Assembly (NCBI GenBank): GCA_007570785.1
Contig: ML664161.1
Location: 8,998,352-9,062,351, forward strand
DNA from: Antilocapra americana
Taxonomy: Eukaryota > Chordata > Mammalia > Artiodactyla > Antilocapridae
DNA length: 64,000 nt
Direction: 5' to 3'
Shown: one piece after another, positions 12,169-23,370 of the stretch
Numbering within the stretch: position 1 is the stretch's first letter
Layout of the letters: each line of letters starts with the position of its first letter
Program-made: the position numbers and the translations under genes
Notes under the pieces: model-generated
Seen by the model: the letters and a program-made list of their open reading frames with translations, nothing else
Told to the model about the DNA's origin: nothing
Database searches by the model: none

Positions 12169-12176
12169 ACATTCCA
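12169..12176 (+). promoter_or_regulatory. FNDC3B: Candidate miR-1/206 seed match (8mer)
   Basis: ACATTCCA is a full 8mer complement to the miR-1/miR-206 seed (bases 2-8 plus A). It sits near the distal end of the 3'UTR, where miRNA sites tend to work well. Function is inferred only. Confidence 0.35.
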
Positions 12177-12358
12177 AGCTTTTCAACTTTAGGAGAGAAA
12201 AAAATAATCATATGTTTTCCTGTATTGTAAATTTTAGACTATTTCATATACATTGTATTAAAACTGCCATATCAATTTTAATGTATAGATTTTGCAAATA
12301 CTATGCTATATGTAATACCTAACTGTATCTGTAGTGTATATGTAATATATTTATGCCC

Positions 12359-12364
12359 AATAAA
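12359..12364 (+). terminator. FNDC3B: Distal poly(A) signal of FNDC3B
   Basis: AATAAA preceded by a UGUA-containing stretch (agtgtatatgtaatatattt) and followed at about 50 bases by ttttgttgttgttgttactt, a GU/U-rich downstream element. After this point the character of the sequence changes, and repeats typical of intergenic DNA begin. Confidence 0.8.
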
Positions 12365-12385
12365 TGTTTTAATTCTTTCTGACTT

Positions 12386-13479
12386 AAGTAGGGTTCTTCT
12401 GCCATGAATAGGATTTGCTTTTGTTGTTGTTGTTACTTTTTAAAAACTTAAACCACATCCCAGAAGTTGTAAATTCCGATGCCTTTAGAGGCCAGGCATG
12501 TGGCACAGTGCAGGGAGCTTGCTTTGCCACCTAAAGGGGTGGCTGCCATGCTCCTGGCTGGGGTCCTGCAGGTCTGCCACCCACAAACATGTAGGCTAGT
12601 TTTTTCAAAAGAGGCTGCAAGTCCAGATCTCCCTAATTGGGCCAACTAACATGCGATTGTGGACAAGGCCCATGGGCAGCCAGTGTTTTTTCCGAGTACG
12701 CTTTTATTCTAACATGTTATCCATATGCCAAACTCAGGACCCCAGGTTTGCCTCTTAGCACCTGGGATGCCTCTTCTCTGTGAGACTGGCACAGTTCTGA
12801 CCTCCCCTTCAGTCCTCCAGGTCCCATTCAGCAACAACAACAGCAATAAAGTATGGTGTTCCGACTACAGTCATGGTTTCCTCATGATGTTTAGATTGTT
12901 TTGCTAGGAATCCCTACTATCTTTTTCCCCCCCGAGGGAAAAATGACTGGGAAAACTGATTGTTTATAACTCAAAGCTCTCTTTCTCAAAGAATGCTGAT
13001 AATCATTCTTTTGATAAAAATGCCAAGTTGAACACATCAAGTTTTGCATGCTCCTTACACTCCACTCCTGAAAATATACTAAAGGGTTTTTTAAGTCATA
13101 ACTGCTCTCAACACTGAAGAGTGGGAAAGAATTGTTAGCATGAGAATTTTGGAAACCCGACCAAAGAAAGCTGAATTCTCATTTACCAGGGAAGAGAATG
13201 AACACCAACTCAATTTACATACCGAATTCACTGAAGGTTCAAAAACTGATAAGACATATTTCCCTTTAAAGTGATGGTAAAGAAGGATGGGAGCCTCAAA
13301 TAGTATTGGTAAAAGAGCTGTTAAAAATGCCATTAATCCCTTATTTTCTTTCAGCTGGACAGCTGCTCCTCCATCTTTGCAGAAACCAAAAGTTTATCCC
13401 CAAGAGAATGTAAAATAAGCCTTGGACTTAGAGAATGTTATTCTTACCTGAAGATGAAGTAGTACAGCAGAGCACCCTT
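12386..13479. other. Intergenic sequence, no gene seen
   Basis: Downstream flank of FNDC3B. No ORF has family resemblance or unusual composition, and I recognise no repeat family. A (GTT)n-like run at about 12424-12435 belongs to the downstream element of the poly(A) site. Confidence 0.5.
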
Positions 13480-13642
13480 CAGTGGTACTTCTCAGCTTTG
13501 GCTACACAGTTCTACCACCTGGGCAGCTTTTCAAAATCCCTATGTCAGACCCTACACCAATAAAATGAGTATTTCTGGAATATAAGTGTTTTTTAAACCT
13601 CCCCAGGTGATTGCATTGTACAGCCAAGATCAAGAACCACTA
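13480..13642 (+). mobile_element. MER5A-type hAT (Charlie) MITE
   Basis: It begins CAGTGGTACTTCTCAGCTTT and ends with the matching inverted end CAAGAACCACTA. In between are 'cacctgggcagcttttcaaa' and 'aaacctccccaggtgatt', the familiar MER5A middle. This is a non-autonomous DNA transposon, old and shared across placental mammals. Confidence 0.9.
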
Positions 13643-13929
13643 TCCTTAGGTGAAATTCAGGCAGCAGTCTTCTCAGCTTTTTAGTCCTCTGGGTTAACCA
13701 AAGGTAACCTGACATCTGATGAAAGCTGCTAACGTGAAAAGTCCAAGGCTAACAACTTGGAAAAATCTGAGGCTAAGGGAGAAGAAGCTTCAGAAAACTA
13801 TCATAGCCCCAAAGAGATGAGGAAAGACAAGTCATCTTTAGACTAAAGGTAGGATGCTGTGGAAGAACATGTGAGGAACATGGAAACATTCTTGGAAATT
13901 AGCAACTCAGGTAGAAGGAAACTGGAATT

Positions 13930-14410
13930 GAAAATAATCCCAAAACAAAGCAGAGAAGTGAAAAGTACATCAGGATCAGACCAGGATATTCAATAGCCAA
14001 ATAATAGGAACTCCAAAAAGAAGAGAAAATGTAGAGGAGGAAATCGAACAGATGAGTTTCCAGAGTGAAAATGCACAAGGGTGCTCAAAACAATTGATAA
14101 AACAAGGCCTCTGCCAAACCACACCGTCTTGAAATTTCTAAACAATAGGACCGAGAGAAGCTCCCCAACATGTGGGAAAACTGGTCACATGGGAGGATGA
14201 GAAGTCAGGGTAGCTTTATACTTCTAAGTGGCAACACCAGAAGCAAGGAATCAGTGAAGCAAGTATGTCAAGATTTTGAAAGAAAAAGATTTCCCACCTG
14301 CTGACTTTCAGGCAAGGGTGAAGCAGAATGAAGACATTCTTAGAAATTACAGCCCTCACACCTTTCCCTCCCAAGTACCCTTTCTTAGGAAGCTACCAGA
14401 GAATATGCTC
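13930..14410 (+). repeat. Old LINE ORF1 remnant (HAL1/L1M-like)
   Basis: The stretch around 14270-14345 reads, with decay, like the end of a LINE ORF1 (KEKDFPPADFQARVKQNEDI), and upstream text with many 'aaagaagagaaaatgtagag'-type runs has LINE ORF1 composition. No intact frame remains. The exact family and left edge are uncertain. Confidence 0.55.
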
Positions 14411-14411
14411 C

Positions 14412-14614
14412 ATGTGAGCTTAGTCACTCAGGTGTGTATGACTGTGATCCCGTGGACTGTAGCTCACCAGGCTCTTCTGTCCATGGGATTCCCCAGGCAA
14501 GAATACTGGAATAGGTAGCCATTCCCTTCTTCAGGGGATCTTCCCAACCCAGGGATCCAACCCGCATCTCCCATATTGCAGGCAGATTCTTTACCATCTG
14601 AGCCACCAGGCATG
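14412..14614 (-). mobile_element. Bov-tA SINE
   Basis: The reverse strand starts with a tRNA-like head carrying A- and B-box-like sequences (ggctcagatggtaaagaatc; gttggatccctgggttggga) and ends with the BovB-derived tail. Short near-duplicates atgctccatg and atgctgcatg flank it and look like the target-site duplication. Pol III-type internal promoter, not a tRNA gene. Confidence 0.92.
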
Positions 14615-14865
14615 CTGCATGCTTCCTGTGTGATATGAGTGGATGCACCAAGAAAGATGCATCTATGGGATTCCACCTTCAATGCTGTTCTCACAGGTCA
14701 GCAGTTGGCTCTCTGGCCCTTTGCCTCAGAGAAATTTATGCAACTCTCACTTTATCCCTTCCCTATCCACAGTCATGCTGGGTGCATAAACACACACTTC
14801 TCCCAATAGAACTGCAAAATGATCCTTTTAAACACTTGACCTTGGACTAATTAAAACTAACAATT

Positions 14866-14988
14866 AGGGAATTCCCTGGTGGCCCAGTGGTTAAGACACT
14901 GTGCTTCCACTGCAGGGGGCATGGGTTCAATCCCTGGTAGGGGAAATTAAGATCCTGCATACTATGTGGCATGGCAAAAACAAAAAAA
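14866..14988 (+). mobile_element. CHR-type tRNA-derived SINE, short form
   Basis: It starts gaattccctggtggcccagt, carries a B-box-like gggttcaatccctggtaggg and ends in 'atggcaaaaacaaaaaaaac'. This is the short CHR family of cetartiodactyls. Confidence 0.85.
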
Positions 14989-14989
14989 A

Positions 14990-15717
14990 CAGTTAAATCT
15001 GTACCAGCACTGGTACCCTCTATTAAGGGTGGTATCTAAAAAGAAGTTCCTACTTCCACCACTGGACTCAAGTGCCTCAAAAGCATGGGGGAGGGAATAC
15101 GTACCCAGAACAATAAGTTCACTCAACTCTGCAGCACACAGCACATTCTCTGGCACATAATAGAAGCTAACAAAAGGTTTGTTGAATTCAGTTGACCAGT
15201 TTGGTCAGAAAAGTTCACATAGTAGTGATGAGAGCCATAAGATACTGCTCCAGTCGTCTTCAGTCATGGTGTGTTATTTTGTGTACAGTATTTTAGCTCC
15301 TTCTAAAATTATAAAAGTAAAATGTAGAAATTGCACACAAAACACTGAAATTCCAGATTCCACTGAGGTTGAAGATATCTGGCAACTAGAAGTCTTACTC
15401 TGGAATGGTGGTTATCAACAGGGATTGACAGCAGCTGTCCTTGTAGGCTGGCATTTGCTCTGTGCTTGACCACCTTTCCCCCTAAATCCCCAGCATGGAT
15501 ATGGATGATGACACCTCCTCTAATAAAAGAAAAATGCCTGGCCTTGTTTCAATCAACAGTGAGAAAACAGGTTGGGGTGGAGTGTGGGGAGGTCAAGACT
15601 TCCAAGAATGAGGGAGTGAGGGTGTCTGTAAATCTGCTTTGCCAAAGGAGTGACAAAAACACTGCCAAAAAGAATTGCCCAAAATTTTCTGAAAACTTTT
15701 TCAGAGCTCCAGAAATT
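14990..15717. other. Intergenic, no gene; trace of old SINE/LINE tail
   Basis: Around 15133-15187 the text 'cattctctggcacataatag' followed by 'aggtttgttgaatt' resembles the 3' end shared by MIR and L2. Otherwise I can name nothing here. Confidence 0.4.
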
Positions 15718-16046
15718 AACCAAATGCTTGTAACAATCTGAATCTTGGTAAGAACAGCAGGTTCTGTGGTATTTAACTCAACCTATACCTCTACCCAGCC
15801 CACTCAGCTGTGTCCAACTCTACAACCCCATGGACTGTTGCTCACCAGACTCCTGTCCATGCAGTTCTTCAGGCAAGAATACCGGAATGAGTTGCTGTTT
15901 CCTTCTCCAGGGGATATTCTTGACAGGTGTTTTGGCAGGTGGATTCTTTACCACTGTGCCACCTGGGAAGCCCAACCAAATGCTTGTAACAATCTGAACC
16001 TTGGTAAGAAGAACAGGTCTTGTATTTAACTCAATCTATACCTCCC
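15718..16046. repeat. Direct repeat of about 73 bp flanking a SINE
   Basis: The segment at 15718-15792 (beginning aaccaaatgcttgtaacaat) is repeated at 15974-16046 with about eight differences, including short indels near agaacagcaggttctgtgg versus agaagaacaggtctt. A single Bov-tA lies between the copies. Normal L1-driven target-site duplications are 7-20 bp. Confidence 0.93.
15793..15973 (-). mobile_element. Bov-tA SINE between long direct repeats
   Basis: The plus strand reads from the BovB-derived tail (actcagctgtgtccaactct) to the tRNA head end (ccactgtgccacctgggaag). The head is shortened: the B-box region is largely missing, with gatattcttgacaggtgttt in its place. It is the only element between the direct repeats. 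Confidence 0.88.
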
Positions 16047-16721
16047 TTCCCTACCCCAGCTCCATACCAGCCTTGAAAACCAGCAGCCCAGCAACCCCCA
16101 GAGGGAGCACACTGGGTTTGGAGCACCTCAAAATGGCTCATCCCTAGCACGTTGTCACTGTTTAACTTGTCTTTCTAGAAAAGCCCCATTGGCAGGGAGG
16201 TGGTATTTAACCTGCCTTAGAGCTCATTCTATGGGAAAGCCGTATACCCAGGGCATTTGTTGAAAGCTATTTAGTGCAATAGTGTAAACCTGCAGCTACT
16301 TGAGGCTGTGATACCAATGGGAACAAATAAGAATTGGCCCAAAACTTCAAGATTGGGAGCGTGAGATATCCTTAAGGGTTTTTATAAGCTTGTAACGTAG
16401 TTCTCTGGGTCTAGAAGGCTATGTGCATGAGCAGTGCTGTGCGCATGCTCAACAAAGACCTGAGAAGGACCTGATCTCACTTCTGACTGATCTTCAGGCC
16501 TTGTGCAAGTGGGGAGTGAAGGTTAAGGCAGAATTTTAAATTCCCTGTGCATTGAAGGTGCACTCCATCATACAGAGTCCCTTGACAAATGAAGACTTAC
16601 TGCCTCAAGGCATTTAAGGAAACCTGTGAGCATGCATTAACTCACCATTAAAACACAATGATACTTCAGTGGCCAAATTCAAAGGAAGAGGTCTGGAAAC
16701 ATACAATCTGAATTCATAACT
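16047..16721. other. Intergenic, unidentified (possible old LTR)
   Basis: Moderately GC-rich text with 'gcatgagcagtgctgtgcgc' and 'caacaaagacctgagaagg' has the look of an old LTR, but I cannot assign a family. No coding sequence. Confidence 0.35.
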
Positions 16722-17023
16722 TGTGCTTAGTCACTCAGTCATGTCGCAGCCCACCATGCTCCTCTGTTCATTGAGATTCTTCAGGCAAGAACCCTGGAGA
16801 ACACTGCCACACCCTCCTCCAGGGAATCTTTCCAACCCAGGGATCGAACCCAGTTCTCCTGCATTGCAGGCAGATTCTTTACTAGCTGAACCACCAGGGA
16901 AGCCCAAGAATACTGGAGTGGTTAGCCTATCCCTTCTCCAGAGGATCTTCCTGACCTAGGAATGGAACCAAGGTCTCCTGCAACGTAGGCAGATCCTTTA
17001 CCAGCTGAGCTACCAGGGAAGCC
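16722..17023 (-). mobile_element. Bov-tA SINE with duplicated tRNA head
   Basis: One BovB-derived tail at 16722-16800 is followed by two successive tRNA-like heads, ending at 16905 (accaccagggaagcccaaga) and 17023 (agctaccagggaagcc). The second unit begins with aagaatactggagtgg. This fits the dimeric-head Bov-tA subfamily. Confidence 0.88.
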
Positions 17024-17047
17024 AAATTCATAACTTGGATTTACCCT

Positions 17048-17272
17048 AATGAAAAGAAAGTAAAAGTGTTAGTCACTAAGTTGTGTCCAACTCTTTGTGA
17101 CTCCATAGACTATAGCCCACCAGGCTTCTTTGTCCATGGAATTCTCTAGGCAAGAATACTGGAGTGGGTTGCCATCTCCTTCTCCAGGGGATCTTCCCGA
17201 CACAGGGATTGAACCCGGGTCTCCTGCATTGCAGGCAGACTCTTTACTGACTGGTCCACCAAGGAAGACCCA
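17048..17272 (-). mobile_element. Bov-tA SINE
   Basis: Complete copy on the minus strand. The plus strand shows 'tgttagtcactaagttgtgt', 'caggcaagaatactggagtg' in diverged form, and ends 'actggtccaccaaggaag'. It has a good B-box complement (gggattgaacccgggtctcc). Confidence 0.92.
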
Positions 17273-17299
17273 CTAATGAGGAATAGAGATTCTGTGTAT

Positions 17300-17380
17300 G
17301 TGTGCTAAGTTGCTTCAGTCACGTCAAACTCTGCAAGCCTGTGGACTATAGCCCACCATGCTCCTCTGTCCATGGGAGAA
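17300..17380 (-). mobile_element. Bov-tA/Bov-A fragment
   Basis: Only the BovB-derived part is present (tgctaagttgcttcagtcac through ctcctctgtccatggga). The tRNA head is missing. Confidence 0.85.
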
Positions 17381-17708
17381 ATAGTGAGGCAATGATCAAG
17401 GAGAATTTTGGTCTTAACTGTAATATGTTTGCAGTTTAGATGAAAGATTCATTTATATATCACGTAATAAAAATTAGTTTCATGGTAAACAAAACCATAT
17501 AGAAGAAATAAAATTCTTCCCTCTTTGCTGAGCCTAATTTTTCCCCGCAAGATGCCTAATTTTTCCCCCCAAAGACCAAAGGTACAGATTTTGTTTTCTA
17601 TTTGAGCAAGTTATAATGGAAATGTGTTCAATTTAGACAAACACAGTTTCTTGCAGACATGAGCCATTGAATGCTGATGATTTTCCACTATAGCATTGTT
17701 TCCCAAAG

Positions 17709-18195
17709 TGAGGAGGCATACAAGAAAACTAAGTGGTTATTGCTGAGAAATGGAGTATTTCCTGCCACATCAGTAAACAAGGACGCAACAGTCAACAGTG
17801 GCAACAACTCCCCAATGTGAGCCCTAAGAGCACTCAGGAAGGAGAATACCTGCCATCTGGTCACCATCAGGCTGCAGCCACTCCCTATGGTGAGCCCCAA
17901 GGAAGCTCAGGATGTAAATAAAAGCACAGGATACTGGCCCCAGAGAGCTAAAATGCATACGAAAGGAATAATTTCAGGGAGTCCAGACTCATGCATCTTC
18001 CCATACATAGAAAAGTGCTACATTCCTTAACTTTGGATATCTGGTTTTCTTTATTTAACAATCTTTTGATGTTCTGACTACCTGCCCTTTGTTGTAAAAC
18101 TTCTATATAACCTGGCTCCTCCTCTCATCTTCTCAAAGCAGTTCTCTCAGGGTCGCTTGAGATGCTGTCTCCCAGGCTTGAAGGCCAACACCTGT
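17709..18195 (+). mobile_element. Solo LTR, BTLTR1-like
   Basis: The text from tgaggaggcatacaagaaaa, through 'gtatttcctgccacatcagt' and 'atctggtcaccatcaggctg', to the promoter-like 'aaaacttctatataacctgg' and 'agcagttctctcagggtcgc' follows the bovine endogenous retrovirus LTR I know as BTLTR1. A TATA-like box is at about 18103-18110. The poly(A)-signal end is missing or degraded. No internal region is attached, so it is a solo LTR. Confidence 0.7.
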
Positions 18196-19139
18196 CAAAC
18201 TGGTTTTTGTTTTCTGTACTAGGTAAAATTTTAACTAGCACATTAAAGAAAAACATGGGATTACAGTGCAGTGGATATTTAAGTTTACAAATGAAACAGA
18301 GCAAGTAAATAGTGCAGGTGCTACTCAGATATGGCAGAAATCATAGGACTGATAAACAAATAGAACTAAAGTTTGAGAACAATGCACTGTGGAACACTGC
18401 CTCCTAAAAATACAAATGGGTCCATGCAACACATGTTTTAAGTTAGCATCTGCAGATACATTCTTTTTCCCCCTCAGGTATAAAGTTACTTTAGGGGAAA
18501 AGGAGTGGGTATAAAAAAAATCACAATCCACACACAATTGGAGATGGAACTGAACTAGAAACTTCATGCAGCTGAGCCCTATCAGCCTCAATAACTTGCT
18601 TATTGCTTCCTGTCTTACTGTGCATATTTTCACATTCAATACTTAAAAATATTCACAAGGCTAAGAATTAGCTTATCTAAAATTATAGTGGTTTTTCCCT
18701 GAACCCAGAAAGTTCAATAATGTTATTTTTGTAGAGGCTGAGACAAGATAGAGTAGATTTTGTTTTTGCAATGGGCATGTGGGAGAGAAGGAAAATATAA
18801 TGGGCCTCTACTGATTCATCTGCCACTCCCTCCTCTGGGCAGTGAGCTAGGGGCATCCTTTCCCACCTCCAACTCTATCCGCTTGATTCTCCACAAGTTG
18901 CTGTATTTTCCAAAAACCTCTTGCCCAGACTTAGATTATTCTAGAGATGGGCCCCCAACCATTTGGGATTAAGAGGTAAGTTATGCCTGTAACTGCAAGA
19001 TGAAAACTTGGAGGGTTTTGAGCAACTGGTTTTCTCAGTGTAGAGTAAGTAAGCAAGTGGTCAGTCATAGAAAATATGCTGGCAGGAAGAGAGAAGCAAA
19101 GCAGAGGGACCACATATTTAAGGTCCTATTTATTCTGTC
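18196..19139. other. Intergenic, nothing recognised
   Basis: No gene, RNA gene or repeat family that I can name. The ORFs here are short and without family resemblance. Confidence 0.45.
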
Positions 19140-19352
19140 TTTGGGTTCTGGTAGCTCAAACAGTAGAGTCTACCTGCAATGTGAGAGACCTGGGTTCAGT
19201 CCCTGGGTTGGGAAAATCCTTTGGAGGAGGGCATGGTAACCCACTCCAGTATTTTTGCTAGAGAATCTCCATGGATTTTCTAGGAACCAGGCAGGCTACA
19301 ATCCATAGGGTCGCAAACAGTTGGAACCAATTGAATGACTAAGCACATAGGT
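19140..19352 (+). mobile_element. Bov-tA SINE
   Basis: Forward copy: the tRNA head (ggtagctcaaacagtagagt; gggttcagtccctgggttgg) precedes the BovB-derived tail (atggtaacccactccagtat through gaccaattgaatgact in diverged form). It is opposite to the SINE cluster at 14.4-17.4 kb. Confidence 0.9.
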
Positions 19353-20592
19353 TCACTGAGACCCACCTTCCTTGCTTTCCTTCTGCCCCTTTGTGTTTAA
19401 GCTACTTGGACTTGGGTATTTCCTGACCCAAGAGACCAGAAGATTCCAAACCAGGATAGAAAGCATGTTAGACAAATTTCATATTGCAGAAGGGGCTTAT
19501 TTAAATTATTATATACAGGAGAGTAATCAAGATGGTGGTACAGTAAGATGTGAAGCGCCCATCTCCCACAAACACAACAAATCCCACTAACTCATTCTGT
19601 GTGGAACAATTCTCACAATATCTACTGAATGCTAGCAGAAGACCTTAGACTGTGGAAAAGGCAAGAAAATCTCCACATGACTGGGTAGAAAAAAAAGAGG
19701 AGGGGGGAGCAAGAAAGGAATTGGGATGGAACCTGTCCCACTGGAACGGAGCTGTGAGAGGAGAAAAGTTCCTGTATCCTGTGAAGCCCCCTCACTTGTT
19801 GGAGATCAGCCAGAATAGAAGGGGAACTTCAGAATCTTAAAGGAGAGCACAGTATCCAATTTATGGAAACCAGAACAAACGGAATACTGCACAGACAGCC
19901 AGTACCGCCCCTCTGCACTTCCCAGCCTGACATGCACATCCATCAGCTTAGGACAGGGCTGGGTGCTCGAACTCAGAATTCGGAGATCATAACCAAGGAG
20001 AGGACTGGGGTTGGCTATGTGGAGACAGATATGAGGGACTAGAATCCAATGCAACCATACATGTAACCATGTATGCCAAGGAAGCCTGGGCTGCCTTAGA
20101 AACCAGTGACCATTGTTTGGGGGGCATATAAAGGGGAGGGCAGGGTGCAAATTGTAGTATTTTTCCCTATGTCTGCACTTGTATTCCCAGAGGGCAGGAC
20201 TCGGACTGCACAAACTCAGCAAGCCACTGCTCAGCTGGACGCCAGAAGTGGTTGTGAGCCCCGCCCCCCAACCTGCCCAGGTGTGGTTGCAAGCTATATC
20301 CACTCCCACCTCATGCCCTGGTAATGTACCTGAACTGCCCACCACCATTGAGAACTCCAAGACTGGGCATGAGCCACCATATATGCACATCCCCTATCTA
20401 GGGGATAATGACCAGCACCCACTGAGAAAAGGGACAAGCAGGCATCTACACTAAAAACAGCCCTCCACCAAATATGCTAAACCGGCATGAGCTACCCAGA
20501 GACCACTCTGCATGTAAATAGCCCTTTAAGACCTATGTAACGATAGATAATTGTTTATCCAAGACTCACAGAGTAAGAGAAATACAAGTAAA

Positions 20593-21443
20593 ATGAAGAA
20601 GCAGAGAAACCACTCACAGTTAAAAGACCAAGAGCATTCCTCTAAGAGAACAACAATGAAGCAGGCCTCTTCAGCCTAATAGACAGCAGTTTCAAAAAGA
20701 AGATGTGAATACTGAAGGAATTAAAGGCTATCAACAGCAATGCAAAGTACTCTAAAAAGGAACTAGAAACTATAAAGAGGAACCAAGAAAAAGTATAAAG
20801 CTCATTTGCAGAGACCAAAGCTGGACTAAAGGTAGTGAAGAGCAGAAAGAATAATGTAGAACAAATAAGTGACCTGGAAGATAGGAAAATAGGAATCACC
20901 CAATCAGAATAGCAGACAGAAAACCAAATGAAAAAAAGTGAAAGTAATATAAGATACCTACAGGATAATATAAAGTTTGCCAATCTACACATAATAGAGA
21001 TACCAGAAGAGGAAGGAAAGGGGGATTGACAATGTATTTCAAGAAATTATGGCTGGAAACTTCCCAAACCTAAAGAAGGAAACAAATATTTGGGTATAGG
21101 AAGCAGAGAGGGTTCCAAATAAGACAAACCCAAACACATCTATACCAAGACACATTATAATAAAAATGGCAAAAATTTAAGAGAGATTCTAAAGGCAGCA
21201 AGAGAAAAACAAAGTGAATTACAAGGAAACCCCCATAAGGCCATCAGCTGATTTTGCCACAGAAACTTTGCAGGTGAGAAGGAAGTGGCAAGATACTAAT
21301 ATATTCAAAACTCTGAAAGAGAAAAGTCTGCAACCTAAAATATTCTACCCAGCAAGATTATCATTTAGAATAGAAGGAAAGATGAAAAAAAAATCTCAGA
21401 CAAGCAAAACCTATAAGAATACAGCAATACTAAATCTATCCTA
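20593..21443 (+). pseudogene. L1 ORF1 pseudogene (copy A)
   Basis: A likely start is the ATG at 20593 (atgaagaagcagagaaacca). The region then shows the L1 ORF1 layout: lysine/glutamine-rich coiled-coil text and, from 21214, the conserved C-terminal part with TPIRPSADFATETLQ and FYPARLSFRIEG. This is the RNA-binding chaperone that packages L1 RNA. Stop codons and frameshifts, such as the TGA at about 21027, break it. Confidence 0.85.
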
Positions 21444-22019
21444 AAGGAAATATGGAAAAGTGTTCTCCAAATAGAAAAGAAGAATATATGGGAAAGAGAA
21501 AATCACAATTAGAAAATAACTTAAGCCATATACAGATTTTTTAAAAAATCAAAATTTTCTGTGAAATTTATGATATGAAAATGTAAAAGACATCAGAATT
21601 ATAAAATGTGTGGGAGGAGAGTAAGAAAATGTAGATTTTTTAAAAATTAGAATGTGTTTGAGCCTATATAACTACCCATCTAAGGTAAGTGGATATAAGA
21701 AGGGGTTAACATACTTGTAAAACAGAGTAACCAAAAACAAAAACCTACAAAGAGTCACAAAAACCAGAAAGAAGACATAAGTATAATACAACACAAAAAC
21801 ATCAAGTCATAAAAGGAAAAATAAAAGGAGCAAAGAAGAAATACAAAATCAATGGTAAAACAAAGTTTAAAATGGAAATAAATACATATCTATTAACGAC
21901 TGCCTTAAATCTCAATGGACTAAATGCTCCAATCAAAAGACACAGAGTGGCAGATTCAGTAAAAAGTAAACAAAAGCCAATATGCTTCCCACAAGAGACC
22001 CATTTTAGAGCACGGGACA

Positions 22020-23091
22020 TGCCGGGGTCCAGTCTCGGCAGGTCCGGGGGTCTTGAGGGATGAGTGGCATCAGCAAAGAACTGAGCTGAGTCAATGTGGT
22101 GATGGAGCAGTCTCTCTCGTTTATTGTTGTTGGTTTACAGTTTTATTGCCAAACGACATCTCCATTACATCATTACATCACCTATCATTCTATACAATTT
22201 TTTGTTTTCTACCTTCCATAGCAACCTTATCATTGAGCTCATTCCCCAATCTATCATGAAACATTCCCCTTGCAGAAGTCAGATTTCTGCGTAATTAGAT
22301 TTAACAATAGTATGTTTACCATTTGATTGTCTTCAGCATACTTCATTCAATCCTGATAAGTACATCAATCTAAGTAGAAAGGTTACATTTCTCTTATTAG
22401 GTGCAACTATGTAGAAGCTAGAAGGAAGGGCTTAAGCTTGAAACTGTTTTATTCTATTAACCTATTCCGGTTCTTATGAGGAAAGAGGAAAGAGGACAAA
22501 GAGACAGTGAGCAGCACTGCTTTAGCAATAAAACCCTATTAACCTTATAACTACTATAATGAATTCCTGTGCCTACACTATCCTAAAGCAGTCAATGTCT
22601 CCAACTATGCTGGCCCAGTTATGAGCATTCCTAAATCCAAATTCACCCTGGTTTCTTCAAGGAGGGAGCCTCCTCCATGGAGAGGTCGGGGGAGTGGAGG
22701 TGGAAAGGTGACCCAAGTACGAGCCTTTCTGGCGGTGGCCTTGCCATGACCCCCAGAGAACTCTTGGTAAACTCCCCAGTAACTAGTAGGAGGTGTAGTA
22801 ATCTATTTAAATGTCCCTTTCACTCCTCCTTTGTCCCCAGGGAAGGCAATCCACCTTCCCAGATCCTCTGGTCGATAAGGTCTGGGGGAATTATCTCAAG
22901 ACGAATTCTTTCCAACTGGGACTGACATACTGAGATGAGGTAATGTTCCGAGCATGGACAGAACTCCCAAGAAAAATACTAGGAGGGGCCTTGCCCCGGA
23001 TGCCCCGATAAAGAAAGTCAGCTTTGCAATTTCTTTCTTAGTCTCGTGACCTTTTCATCCAAGCAAGGGGGCATCCTGACAGCTCCCAGCT
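22020..23091 (-). mobile_element. Solo LTR of a class II-like ERV inside L1
   Basis: A 1.07-kb block interrupts the L1 endonuclease reading. Six-base duplications gggaca at 22014-22019 and 23092-23097 flank it, and removing the block rejoins the L1 text. On the minus strand it ends GACCCCGGCA and carries AATAAA-type signals before it (complement of tttattgttgttggtttaca), so U5 is at the left. The right end may start TGGGAGCTG three bases in. A 6-bp duplication and ~1-kb length fit an ERVK-like (class II) LTR; the family name is not known to me. Confidence 0.75.
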
Positions 23092-23222
23092 GGGACACAC
23101 ACAGATTGAAACTGAGGGGATTGAAAAAGATATTCATGCAAAAGGAAATGACAGTAAAGTAAGGGTCTCAATACTCCTATCAGATAAAATAGACTTTGAA
23201 ACAAAGGCCACATAGAAAGACA

Positions 23223-23370
23223 GGACTTTCTGGTGGTCCAGTGGTTAGGACCCCACACTTCCATACATTACAAGTGGCATAGGTTCAATTCCTGGTCAGA
23301 GAACTAAGATCCTACATGCTAACAGCAGAGCCACCAAGAAAAAAAGAAAAAGCAGCAACAACAACAGAAA
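23223..23370 (+). mobile_element. CHR-type SINE inside L1 copy A
   Basis: It starts ggactttctggtggtccagt, has ggttcaattcctggtcagag as the B-box region, and ends in an A-rich tail (agaaaaagcagcaacaacaa). L1 endonuclease text stops before and resumes after it. Confidence 0.85.

Larger units (their letters stand above)
9180..12382 (+). other. FNDC3B: FNDC3B 3'UTR
   Basis: About 3.2 kb of AT-rich sequence without introns or long ORFs follows the stop codon and ends at a canonical poly(A) signal at 12359-12364. The length suits the known long 3'UTR of this gene. It contains many ATTTA pentamers, a MIR, an A-run at about 11079-11093, a TGTATATA Pumilio-type octamer at about 9972-9979 and several AATAAA hexamers. 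The cleavage point is inferred as about 15-20 bases after the signal. Confidence 0.82.

Noticed and set aside
14412..17023. tRNA genes
   Set aside because: A- and B-box-like sequences belong to Bov-tA heads; no cloverleaf with anticodon stem is kept.
19806..20390. 194-codon minus-strand frame
   Set aside because: It lies in the GC-richer 5'UTR of L1 copy A, has no family resemblance and is antisense to the element.
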